This document shows, piece by piece, positions 1 to 10,018 of a stretch of 64,000 nt of DNA. The stretch's first letter is position 1, and every line of letters starts with the position of its first letter. A model generated the notes under the pieces. It made no database searches. It saw only the letters and a program-made list of their open reading frames with translations, and was not told the DNA's origin. Both the position numbers and the translations under genes were made by a program. Source of the stretch: Schistosoma haematobium (lineage: Eukaryota; Platyhelminthes; Trematoda; Strigeidida; Schistosomatidae). The stretch lies in NCBI RefSeq assembly GCF_000699445.3, contig NC_067195.1, positions 55,284,465-55,348,464 on the forward strand. The letters are read 5' to 3'.

Positions 1-1345
1 TTTTTTCACTACCGATATATCTAGTCCAGCAACGATCTGGACAACAAACCTATATGGACTTTGGTGTCTTCCTGTTCTTCCTTTCTTTGATCCTGTCCAG
101 TGTTTCTATAGAGATCCACTCCTTATGATGATGCTTCTTGAGGCCCAGAACCTCTTGACATATTGAAGTTAATGCTTCTTTGATACCTTCCCATTTGTCC
201 TCCATAGTAGTTTCTTCTTCCTTCAGTAGATCCTGTAAGGCTTGGAACCTGTTTTTGAGAGCTATCTTGAATTTGTTAATTTTATTTGTATCTCGAAGGA
301 AGGCAGTATTGAACCTTTGTACTGCTGGTCGTCCAATTTTCCAGTTCTTCTTTAGCTTCAGTTTTAAATTGGCCAGAATTAGGTGGTGATCTGAAGCTGT
401 GTCAGCTCCTCTCTTTGTTCTCACATCTTCCAATGTCCTCCGGACGTTTTTCTTGATGCAAATATGGTCTACCTGGTTCTCTGTGGTGTGGTCCGGTGAG
501 ATCCATGTAGCTTTGTGTATACGTTTGTGTGGAAATATTATACCTCCTATGACCAATTTGTTAAATGCACATAGATTTGCAAATCTTTCCCCATTTTCGT
601 TTCTCTCTCTCAGTCAGTCCATGTCGTCCCATGATATCTTCATATCCGGTGTTGTCCATTCCGACTTTGGCGTTTAGGTCTCCCATCAGAATGGTGAGAT
701 CCTTTCATGAGCACTTCTCCATGATTGATTGCAACCTACCGTAGAATTGAGCTTTGTCGTCGTCATTACTATCATTGGTGGGTGCATAACACTGGATAAT
801 ATTCATTGTGATCCCCTCCTTCTTTGTTTTGAATGATGCTTTGGTGATTCTGGATCCGTGAGATTCCCATCCTACAAGTGCATTTCGTGCTACTTTGGGC
901 AGCATTAGAGCAACTCCCTAAGTGTGTGGAGCATTTTCCTCTTCGTGACCGGAGTACAGCAGCAGTATTTAGCCTTTGTTGTCCAGCTTGGGTCCAGTGG
1001 GCTTTGCTGATTCTCAGTACTGCCAAGTTGTATCTCTTCATTTCGATTGCTATCTGACTTGTCTTCCGGGTCCCTCACAGTGTCTGGACGTTCCATGCAC
1101 CTATAAAAATTGTTGCTCTGGTTGTTAGAAGGGGCATTGGCCTCATGGATTCCGAAGGAACTGGGCTTTCACCATGAGGCGTCATAGTTCTTCTAAATGA
1201 ATACCTTCTAACTTCCAAGGCATAGTTCAAATGGTTCAAATTATTTTTTCTGGTTAGCGTTTTTTCATCGAGTTAGTTTTCTACGGGATGGCTTCTCCAA
1301 CCCCATGCCAAACCCCCTTCTTTACCCGGGCTTGAAACCGGAAGT
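1..1345 (-). mobile_element. RTE-clade LINE ('R1'), 5' part
   Basis: Read on the minus strand, this is the 5' UTR (about 1100-1345) followed by an APE-type endonuclease domain. Visible blocks are MKRYNLAVL near 1040-990, ESHGSRITKASFKTKKEG then QCYAPTND near 880-780, a GDLNAK motif near 690, and QVDHICIKKNVRRTLEDV then SDHHLILANLKLKLKK in the frame of 556-50. These are the N-terminal endonuclease motifs of RTE-type non-LTR retrotransposons. Several frameshifts separate the blocks, so the copy is dead. The reverse transcriptase part is missing; the left boundary lies near or beyond the window edge. The same 5' region recurs on + at 21050-21610, and a piece of the RT linker at 63784-63912. Confidence 0.8.
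50..556 (-). pseudogene. R1 LINE endonuclease C-terminus, open 168-codon segment
   Basis: This is the longest open stretch of the R1 copy. It carries the endonuclease C-terminal motifs: FPHKRIHKATW, then DHICIKK, then SDHHLI, where Asp-His is the catalytic pair of APE-like nucleases. A charged linker follows, ending in HHHKEWIS. The reading is lost to a stop at 50. It is a fragment of a larger polyprotein, not a separate gene. Confidence 0.7.
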
Positions 1346-1359
1346 GACTCTTAAAGAGC

Positions 1360-1620
1360 TAGAGGAGATATTGTGTATTCATTAATGGAATCCTATCAAT
1401 GAATAGAAAAACACCTAAAATTCATGCCGACTATCGAGTAATGTTGAATGCTCAGCTATTTCAACAGTATTGTAAATTACGAGAATCAAATTATTTCTCA
1501 AGAACTGATCTCAGCGATTCTTATCTGCAGATATTTCAAAATGAATTCGCACACTTCGGGTTGTGTTTCTTCTGTGATATTCCGGAAGGTTATAAATCAC
1601 ATTATTATCGGTCTATTTGA
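1360..1620 (+). pseudogene. Ty3/gypsy reverse transcriptase scrap
   Basis: The plus-strand reading contains KIHADYRVMLNAQL and, about 20 residues later, YFSRTDLSDSYLQI. This order and spacing match the start of gypsy-type RT domains (the 'ADYR..LN' block, then 'F.K.DLS.AYLQI' with the first catalytic Asp). The YxDD part and everything downstream are gone. The family differs from the gypsy element at 10-14 kb, whose equivalent block reads [12 protein letters not shown]. The rest of 1620-2707 shows nothing recognisable. Confidence 0.45.
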
Positions 1621-2707
1621 CGCTAAGAAAATACATTTGTCCGCATAAAGAATGTCTTTTGAAATTATCCAGATGTTTTCGTTATACAAAAGTTGCTGCA
1701 AACTCATCCAAATGTTACCTTTAACCTAGTTGTGTAAAGTTTCGAGACTTCGTAGTACTAACCTCAAGGCTAAAATGTAGCTTTTTCATGCATTACATAA
1801 ATACCACCTCTACGTTTAGATCCGGTTCTTGATAAATTTCTCAAGAGAACAATGGTCTAAGAAGTATTTCTGATTTTTGCAAATTACAAACCGAAAAGTA
1901 GTGCATCTTGCTATTTATTAGTAAATTATTCATATTCACAGCTTGTCGTAGTCGATGGATCGTTTGTATGGAAACATGTCCTATTTAGAAGAATTAAGCT
2001 TGGCTTCATGTTACCATAAAATATCATAAATTTACACAAAGATTCGTTGGACATATGTAATACAGCGACTAGCTATATCGGCCTGTCATAATAGTCTTAC
2101 AGACCAGGTAAAAAACAGAATTAACTTAAAAATAATGAGCTTACGTGAAGTTGCTATTTTAGAGAACTGCTTAAATGAACAATCTTTACTCACACAACAA
2201 GTGAAAAGTGTTCGATGGACTTCATGGTTGTTTAACCTTTAGGTGATTCATGTCAAGGACTGGGGACCCGCTTGAGTTGGACTGGGATGGTATGACCCTC
2301 TAGATTACACCAAACTCACACCTCAAGATTAGTACGTAACATGGATTACCCTTTTGTCATATTCTGGTACTGCGGCTACTTTGATGACGGTATAGAGAAA
2401 AAACAACGATATTGCAGAAATGCTTTAGTAAGAATAGCCTCAAGAAACAGAGTGCAACTGCCGTCATACAGCCCGTTCCATGAAATGTAATAAATTGTTG
2501 CAGGTTGGCTATCCTTGACTTTGACAAAGATCAGTAAACTGTTCGATATTCAGTGAGCTGAGTGTCGGATGACCTGGTCAGGATCCAATGACATTTCACC
2601 GCCGCTTAGACTTCATTTGACAATCAAATCCGTCAGCTAACCTGTAACCCTGTACTTCGTTGTACGATTATAATATCATGATGTTATTGTTTTCCTTGTT
2701 TTTATAG

Positions 2708-2788
2708 GATGAAGATTGCAAGGGTTGTTGAGCACGGCGTTCCCACTCGTGATCTGGTGCAGATGCATGACCGAGCGCCTTCAGCTAG
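2708..2788 (+). CDS. Possible exon, perhaps upstream exon of the COX6C-like gene
   Basis: An 81-nt interval is bounded by a pyrimidine-rich acceptor (ending TTTTTATAG) and a GTTAGT donor. It contains an ATG at 2709 and is open throughout (MKIARVVEHGVPTRD and on). Spliced to the acceptor at 5350 it would run in frame into the COX6C-like ATG. COX6C proteins normally begin close to that later ATG and need no such extension, so this may be an alternative 5' exon, part of another gene, or chance. I do not recognise the peptide. Confidence 0.22.
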
Positions 2789-4114
2789 GTTAGTCCATTA
2801 AAACTAATGTGGTCAGCATCCAATGTCGAAGACTTACAGAGCTATTTATTTTTGGGATTTATTTACCGCTACAAGGGAAATATTACTTTACATTAATCTT
2901 ACAGTAAACGGATACACATCCTATGTTCTACTGGTATTGTACATGCTTATTTTATTGTATCAGTGCTCGAAATAGAATACTTCTTACTTATGACCTAACA
3001 TATTTGGGAGTCGTCATAAGAGTGGTATTCTAGACTGACAATGTTACGAAGTTATAAGGAGTAAAATGTATGGGACTCATTTTAGATTTAATTACGGAAT
3101 AGAGCACTCAGCTACTAAACGTTACATCACAAATAGTCTACACGTATGTGACACTTCACTGGACTAAAACCATCTTCTCATCAGATGCTCCCCGCTTTCA
3201 AATAACTTCGTTAAGGTAATGGACTCCTTGTTTCAAAGTTCTGAACAGCTCCTTTCGTAGGCTCAACAAAAGCCTGATCGACTAAGCGGCTTTTGGTTTC
3301 CATGAGTTTGAATTCAATTAAGTGGCGAAAACATTTGAATGACGCTAAAGAAATATATCTTATATTTAATTTAGTGTGCATTCTATCGACTAGTCGAGTT
3401 AGCACAATGTAGACATGATAAGTTGAATACAAGTAAGACTGAGTACGAGTATAATTCATAAATAAATATTAAGAATAGACGAATGGTGAGTGAAGATAGA
3501 CACGGATATTGAAATTTTGTAAAAATCATTGTGTATAGAGTGAGTCAGCTCCCATATAAAGGGAAAAGTGTGTAACTGGGACAGTACGCAAGAAAGGCCC
3601 ACATAAATCAAATACACACAAAAAATCATGCGTGAAAAAAGTTCACTTGCGCGAATGACAGAATACCTGAAGGGATCTAGTCGATTTATCTGTCTGAATG
3701 TTAAAATAGGTTAACAAACGCTGTATAATACAGTCCGGTACGAATTACGGTAAACTGACGTGGAACTCTGAAAATATCTTCACCAGCCAAAAGTGAAACT
3801 ACCTATTGTTTGACAATTTATGGAAGCCGTTTTACTACGTTCGAAGGTTATCCAGTTCAGTGTATCTGTATATTACTATTCCATATATTTGAAAAGTATT
3901 CCTGTTTCCCGATTTCACAATCTTGTGCTCTGATATCAATTGAATTTTCAATCAAATAAATTAAAAAATTTGGCTGACTATTCACAGTGGGTAAGTAATC
4001 CTACTTTCTGTCCTACAATTTGTTCTGAAACTTCTGTTGTTTTTTATTGAGATATTTTATAAGACCTTGGACTAGCCTCATTGTTTGAGCGGGAAAGCTC
4101 CTCAGTAAAAAAAC
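2789..4114. other. No recognisable feature
   Basis: AT-rich, with stops in all frames. I see no exon with good splice sites and no recognised repeat. If 2708-2788 is a real exon, this is intron. Confidence 0.4.
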
Positions 4115-4445
4115 GGGGTTGGTTTGCTTGCATTCACATTCGTTGGTATTCTTGCCAGATTTCTTTTCTCATTACGTCCTAACTCTAGCCTACTTCCATT
4201 GCAGTCTTACGAGTATAATCGACTGGCATATTTACAATATTCCGAACTGGTACCAATTTATTTTTCCTACATTACCAATAATATACTTACGTTCCTGCCT
4301 GGAGGTATTGATAATCCACTGCTATTAGACACGAAAGCCCGTTAAGCGACGGCTTCTATTCCGTCCACAACCATTTGAACGGTTAAAATTCTCTCTCCGG
4401 ATGGACTGTCGTGGGCTTCGTTGATTGTCTCCAAACAAACATGGA
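4115..4445 (+). mobile_element. CR1-like LINE, 3'-end fragment
   Basis: The segment around 4290-4400 matches the 3' end of the CR1-like element at 18390-18520: ACTTACGT, a GGAGG..TTGATAATCCACTGC block, then GTTAAGCGACGGCTTCTATT and CCGTCCA.AACCATTTGAAC. Only the tail is present, as expected for a 5'-truncated LINE insertion. The 5' boundary is a guess. Short open frames here come from this non-coding tail. Confidence 0.55.
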
Positions 4446-5350
4446 ACCGCTAATATCCAAATAAAAAGTGTATAACAGCTTTCATGTCAGCTGTCTAACT
4501 TTTTTACGTCATCGGCGGTTCAATATTGAACGAAATCCTTTTGCTTCATGACTTGGACAATTCAAGAACTACGTAATTCTTTTTTGCAATACAGTTAAGG
4601 ACTGTAATTTTTTATCTGACTACTTTGTGCGACTTTTGTTGTTTGGAAGGAGAAAATGAATAGTCAATAGGACACTTTGCTCCACCTAAACTTTGTGTTT
4701 CCTTTCCCCCGCTAGTTAAAGACCCAGTAATCATCGAATACAGTGATTTAGTGGTTATTTTACGTGTCAGTTGACGTAATTCGTCTTTTTAAAGCAGAAT
4801 ACACATTACTCAGACCAATTTATGTACGCAGCTGTATTGCTGGGATTCGGTTTCGGATTCAACCACGTGAAACTTACCTTTTGCCGCATCTCTATAAATG
4901 TTGTCAAAGTTAGTGGACCATTCGTTACCCCCTTATGTCCTACAAAGTTTAAGTTCGAAACCTCTGCAAACAATTAAGCTTTTATTCTTACAGCTCCGTT
5001 GAAATGTAGGTTAATGGCCCCAATGGCTTACCATATATAACAGTTAAAATTTGTAATTTATTTCTAATACATAAAAGTTGGGAATAGTCATGCGAAACAC
5101 CAATGTCAAATAAAGTCCTCTTGTGGATACCGGTATATAGGTGATCTTTATCATCCTTTTAAAAGTCTTGTCTAAAATTGTGGTAACCTTGCTTCGGAAG
5201 TATATTGAATGAAACTTCCTGTTTGACCATTGTTTCATCCTTCAGATTCTCAGGGGAATTTACTATTTATTTATTATTTATTTGAACACATAAATATTGG
5301 TACAAGATGACACCAAATATATACAGATTGCCTACATTTCTTCATTTTAG
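4446..5350. other. No recognisable feature apart from the acceptor of the next gene
   Basis: AT-rich non-coding sequence. It ends in a pyrimidine-rich splice acceptor (CTTCATTTTAG) at 5340-5350, just before the COX6C-like start codon. A 5' UTR intron or spliced-leader addition could use this site; the sequence cannot decide between them. Confidence 0.45.
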
Positions 5351-5354
5351 CAAA

Positions 5355-5630
5355 ATGGATCCAGCCAAATTGCGGAATTTCAGAGTTGGTAGGGCTTTTA
5401 GAGCTATGGGAATCGCAACGATTGTGTCTACTGCGGTGACGGGAGTCGTCGTATACATGTATAATAAGAAAGAGATTGCAACTGCCAGGAAATTCTACCA
5501 GTATTTTTCCTCTTTTTAACTGTTCATTTTTAGGTCTTACGATCCTCAGTTGGAATGGAATGTTTTATTAAATTCTGGAATATTAAAAACTGTCAATAAA
5601 GATGGAAGTCTTGTCGATCTGCAAGACTAA
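5355..5630 (+). CDS. COX6C: Cytochrome c oxidase subunit 6C-like protein
   Basis: Two exons, 5355-5500 and 5534-5630, join across a 33-nt intron (GT at 5501, TAG to 5533) to give 80 residues. Residues 8-20 (FRVGRAFRAMGIA) lead into one membrane segment (about residues 16-36), followed by a basic stretch and FYQSYDPQLEWN...LNSGILKTV. This matches the COX6C layout: a short N-terminus, one transmembrane helix, then 'FY.NYD......AGIFQ'. Length is close to the usual 75 residues. COX6C is a nuclear-encoded small subunit of respiratory complex IV in the inner mitochondrial membrane, with no catalytic residues. Splicing inside the Gln codon restores the FYQSYD motif, which supports the tiny intron. 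AATAAA lies 120 bases after the stop. Confidence 0.72.
5501..5533 (+). other. 33-nt micro-intron of the COX6C-like gene
   Basis: GT..AG interval, very pyrimidine-rich. It contains an in-frame TAA (the unspliced frame stops at 5517-5519), so splicing is required for the full protein. Its size matches the short introns proposed in the Mutator-like transposase at 46-47 kb. Confidence 0.7.
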
Positions 5631-5749
5631 AACTGTGTAGTTCTACTAGCGCATGTAATATGCATATAGACTTGTTTTTAAAAATTGTTTAGTAGACAGA
5701 TGTGTCGTTTTCTATTAGATCAATCCGTCATATTCAACTTAGGACCTTG

Positions 5750-5755
5750 AATAAA
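5750..5755 (+). terminator. Candidate poly(A) signal of the COX6C-like gene
   Basis: AATAAA 120 bases downstream of the stop codon on the coding strand, followed by a T/G-containing stretch. It is the first canonical hexamer after the ORF that I noticed. Confidence 0.5.
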
Positions 5756-6144
5756 TGTGCATCTGCCCAAGTTGCCACAATACGTCACAGTGAGTGAAAA
5801 GTGAACAAGATCAAAAACAGTGAAGTTGGAATGGCATTAAATAATTAGATGTACGAAGTATGTTAGGATCTAAAATCTAGAAAAAGTAAAGCAAAAAATA
5901 TATCTGGGCAATTGGAATTGATTTTGAGCCTTGTTACCTAAGGTGTTTTGCCGAAGATTGTGATTATCGCACAGAGACAAAAAAGCCTGCTCCTCTTGAC
6001 GGGTACTTAATTGGTTCCCTCATTGTCAAAGACCTATTGGCTTCAAGTCACACTTTCAGTGTATAGAATGGCGGCAATATGGAGTTGTCCAACTTGGAAA
6101 AGGCAGAGGGGACGAGAAACTCACCCCATAAAGAATATTTCTAA
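5756..6144. other. No recognisable feature
   Basis: Non-coding spacer between the COX6C-like gene and the chimeric repeat starting near 6145. The open frame from 6011 runs into that repeat and is not a gene. Confidence 0.4.
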
Positions 6145-7391
6145 TGATGATGCTCTGGTGCGGCCGAGGGTGAGGAGAGTCCGTTCTTCCTCTCAAAATA
6201 CTCTTACACTGCCATTACCAGGGATGTCCTATTCACTGCCTTCTCGCGGCGGGGTTGCTTATTAAATTGAGAGGATGAAAAGCAAACTTCCGGCCCTTTG
6301 GCCGCGTTGGTGGACACAGAGAGTCCACCTAGGGGAGTCAGAAAACCCTGATTCCAAACAATAGTGCACATGGGCTCCAGGATTGTGAGAGAACAAACCT
6401 ATTGTTGGTCACCGGCATGTTTGGGATGTGATTCTCGCCCTCGAGATGCAAAAGGTTTCTTCAGGATTGGGTTGCATCGACAGGTGAACTAATGATAAGG
6501 AGTGAAGTAGTTGAGCGTGTCGACTGCTTCACTTATCTTGGGAGTCTCATCAGCCCTTGTGGTCTGGTGTGTGACGAAATCTCAGCATGGATACAGAAGG
6601 CTCGATTAGCTTTTGCCAACTTGCATCATTTATGGCGTAGGCGAGATATCTGTCTACCAACCAAAGGACGAATTTACTGCACAGCAGTTCGCTCCGTTCT
6701 ACTTTATGGCAGTGAAATATGGCCGGTAAGAGTAAAGAATATTCGCAGGTTACTAGTATTCGATCATAGGTGTCTTTGAAACACTGCTCGTATATCCTGG
6801 AACCACCGAGTAGGTAATGCAGTTGTTAGAAAACGGGTACTAGGTAAGGATGGCAAATCAATTGATGGCGTAGTGAAACCTCATCAGTTGAGATGGCTGG
6901 GACACGTGTTACGTATGCCCGACTGCCTCGACGTGCGGTGTTCAGTGATATAGTAGGTTGGAAGAAAGCTAGGGGCGGCCAGACCAAAACGCGGCACAAA
7001 TCCATGAAGTCACTGACAAGTGGACTGAGTCATGTTGATAGGTGTAGACTACCTGGTTGGGATCCGCGAGACGATAGCAACTGATGGTTAGAGACCTTGA
7101 ATGACATGGCTCAAAATCGTTTGCAGTTGCGCAGGTGCATCCACTCTTTGTGTTCTCCCAAATTCTAATCTGGATTCTTCATGTCCTTTTTTCTCTTTCC
7201 AAATCTATTTCACTGGATTATACTCCTTGAATAATATCTTCAAACCCTAGTGTTTCCGATTACTGCTTATACTCTTACTACCTCTACCACTACGGGGTTT
7301 GAATCGACAACTGCATCTCTGTGCCAACGTGGCATGGCAACTCGAACTGATGTACGTACGTAAGAATTTCTACGTTGTTACTGACTGACTA
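6145..7391 (+). mobile_element. Chimera: U-unit head joined to SR2-like LINE 3' end
   Basis: Positions 6145 to about 6420 follow the first part of the U unit (GCGGCCGAG, GCGGCGGGG, GAGAGGATGAAAAGC, GTGCACATGGGCTCC, ATTGTTGGTCACCGGC). At about 6420 the sequence switches without a gap to the SR2-like LINE at the block ATGTTTGGGATG, equivalent to 34761 in the full copy. It continues through [19 protein letters not shown] and the C-terminal domain to the LINE tail ending in TGACTGACT at 7391. The ORF remnant is broken by stops and frameshifts (6492-6779, then 6893-7084). No stretch of intact LINE lies between the two parts. Confidence 0.75.
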
Positions 7392-7402
7392 GTCACTGGC
7401 TT

Positions 7403-7628
7403 ATTTATTTATTTTAACACAGATATTGGTACAAGGAGGCACCAAGTACATATGCGCCACACAGGTCTCATTTGATATGTGTGAGGGCTGTGGTGCTGCC
7501 CGGGTGCCCAAACCGGCTACCGCGGGACGGCATCTCCTAGCGTTGTTCCACTGCCTTGAGAATTAGACCTCCAGATCAAAGGCTCGGGGTGTGTGTCCCC
7601 TAAGAAAACCGCCTGCTTTGGTTTGGGA
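7403..7628. mobile_element. U unit, 5'-truncated with inverted 5' part
   Basis: 7403-7514 is the U-unit 3' end in minus orientation (TAAA-type tail as TTATTTATTTATTTT, then the TTGGTACAAGG and CACCAAGTA blocks up to GGTGCCCAAACC). 7515-7628 is the preceding U segment in plus orientation (CGGCTACCG to GGTTTGGG). The two halves meet at the same GGTTTGGG position of the unit. This is the pattern expected from twin priming during target-primed reverse transcription. Confidence 0.7.
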
Positions 7629-8284
7629 AGTATTTGATGTAAATGTAGTCGATTCACTAAGTTCGTCTAATGGAACTCGCGAACTTTTCAACCTGATAAG
7701 TCCTAATAAAAACGTTTGAGTGGTAGTCGACGTGGTACACCAGGCTATTAAGCTTGGAAAGATAAGTTATAGTTAACATTAAACCATCCTATGACTCACG
7801 GAATAGCCATTTCGATACTATCCAGGTGAAACACGTTAGCTGTGCAAAACTTTTGAGTGGAGCAATATGCTATTGTTGATTCTGAGATTTAATTCGGAAA
7901 ATTCGTGACAACTTTTATACGTTTAAAGATACGAGCTAATTTACGCTTGAAATCCAACAAGAGTTTTAGAAAGATCTAGGGACTAAGTATACTCATAGTG
8001 ACCAATCATTTAGAAAGATTCCAGAAGTCATACATAGAATTCTGAGAGTATAGACTGGCTACTTTATGACCGATTAGTCTGTTAAGATTTCTTAATCCCG
8101 AAGTTTTAGCGGCGGAAACTATTGATCACACTGGAACTTGTAAGTTGATTGTTTGCTGGTTTTTTGTATCTTGGTGGGAAGATCCAATAATTACTGGGTG
8201 TACGTAAAGTAGATAATTAGTGTTGCAGGATTTTAGGATCCGTTTCATTATGAAGCGGGTGGACTTGTTGGTCTCTACTTGTCG
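7629..8284. other. No recognisable feature
   Basis: AT-rich spacer between two repeat copies. I found no exon-like segment and no known repeat. Confidence 0.4.
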
Positions 8285-8645
8285 ATTCAACGAGACAGTC
8301 AGTCAGTAACAACGTAGAACTTCGTACGTACGTACATCAGTTCGAGTTGCCACACCACCTTAGCACAGAGATGCAGTTGTCGATTCAAAACCCGTAGTGG
8401 TAGAGGTAGCAAGAGTATAAGCAGTAATCGGGAAGATTAGGGTTTGGAGATGTTATTTAAAGAGTATAATCCAGTGAAATAAATTTGGAAAGAGGAAAAA
8501 AGGGACATGAAGAATTCAGAAGATTAGAATTTGGGAGAACACAAAGAGTGGATGCACCTGCGCCATTGCAAACGATTTTGAGCCATGTCATTCAGGGTTG
8601 CTATCATCTCGCGGTCCCCAACCAGGTAGTCTAAACTTACAAACA
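8285..8645 (-). mobile_element. SR2-like LINE (subfamily A), 5'-truncated 3' end
   Basis: It begins at the low coordinate with the inverted TGAC tail (CAGTCAGTCAGTAAC), then the 3' UTR (AGAACTTCGTACGTACGTAC) and the last about 40 codons (reverse of the GWGPRDD...[20 protein letters not shown] region). It matches 35395-35767 of the full copy closely and lacks everything 5' of that, the usual result of incomplete reverse transcription. Confidence 0.75.
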
Positions 8646-9743
8646 AGACAAAAACCCATAGAAGCTTTAGTTTTACAGAGATAAAATCCGTTTAGGTCTT
8701 ATTATTTGACTTTCAAAAGTCGCACTACATATCAAATAATACATTCATTTGCGATGGATGTCGTTCGAATGGTTGTATGAACCCATTAGCAGTTGTCAGG
8801 GTACATTTTGTAGAAAATAGATAGCAGTCAGTGTTATCAGATTTGTACGTTATATAATAGCAGCTGGTTAGGTACGATAAACAAGTAGCGTTCCGATGTA
8901 TTTTTTGTTTGGCATCTACATCAGTTTTTTATTCAACAACTCTGCTTTGACTATATTGTGATATTGACTAACATCATTTGAGGCTCAGTGTGATCAACTA
9001 ACGAGTTATCAGCATAGTCGGTTGTTAGAATGTCCAGTATTCTGTTGCCAAGTGGTACTCATTGCAGCGTTGGGGTATTTTATAGTTAACAGCATAAAGA
9101 AGATGAGCAGATAGTTGTCCCATTCTAGTGTTGTTTTGGTGTTTTGAGCAAATGGGGCAAAGTATATAGTGATTCTTTTAACATGAGGCGACTGAAGTAG
9201 GTGGGGAAATGTTTACACGTTTCACATCCGATATTGGATGCAAATAAAGGAATACTTGTCGCTTGGAATGTGGTAAGAATTAATAGTTGTCCCAAGCCGT
9301 GAATTAATTTTCCGACTCGAGTTTGTTAGCTTCTGTAGATTATTGTCTAAACTACGAGATAGTGGGTCAGTCGATTTTATATTTCTCTATACCGACTGTG
9401 TTGTTGAGAGGATTTCTCTGTTGCCATTAGTTTGATTCATGTACAAAAGAATTGATAATATGAAATTAAGAATGCAACGATTAAATATATGTAACAAATG
9501 GCCTGTAAATAGTTTAGTAATATAAATGATCTCATTCATACGAATTTTGTTGCATGTGGTCTTCCACTAACTATATGGGAAGAAAGTATTCCACCATGAT
9601 CATTGAATAAAATAACTTTAATCACTATCATTCACCTAAACTCGTCATCTAGAAACAGCTGTATTTACTCTGAGAATAATTGTAAGAAAATAGGTTGACA
9701 ATTAAGGTGGAAAATGCTTTACTGTACAAAGAAAATATACAAA
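8646..9743. other. Downstream flank of DUS4L, nothing recognised
   Basis: AT-rich non-coding sequence that should contain the DUS4L 3' UTR next to 9744. I saw no clear canonical poly(A) hexamer immediately after the stop. Confidence 0.35.
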
Positions 9744-10018
9744 TCAGCTGTTTTCTGTCTTGAAATATTTAAAAAGCCAATCGACTAAACCTTGGAAACT
9801 TCCAATACTATGCAAAATTAATCTATTTGTTTTGTCCAGAAATGGTTCCATCATCCAATATGCTTGTTGATGAACAGTTACAAAACTTGTGCCTCCTGTA
9901 TATTGTGTAGATAAAAGTAACCAATCTTCATATAAATAGCGAAGTGAGTTTTCATCCTCGATATAATTTGGAGTAAAAAGATGTGGGAATTTCAACAAGG
10001 CCCTACCAACCATAACAC
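9744..10018 (-). CDS. DUS4L: DUS4L exon 6 and stop
   Basis: 275 nt after a TTATTTCAG acceptor. The first bases complete Gly, giving [15 protein letters not shown] (FMN phosphate site). [17 protein letters not shown] and a C-terminal helix VDWLFKYF follow. The order matches the C-terminal helical domain of DUS4L. Confidence 0.88.
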
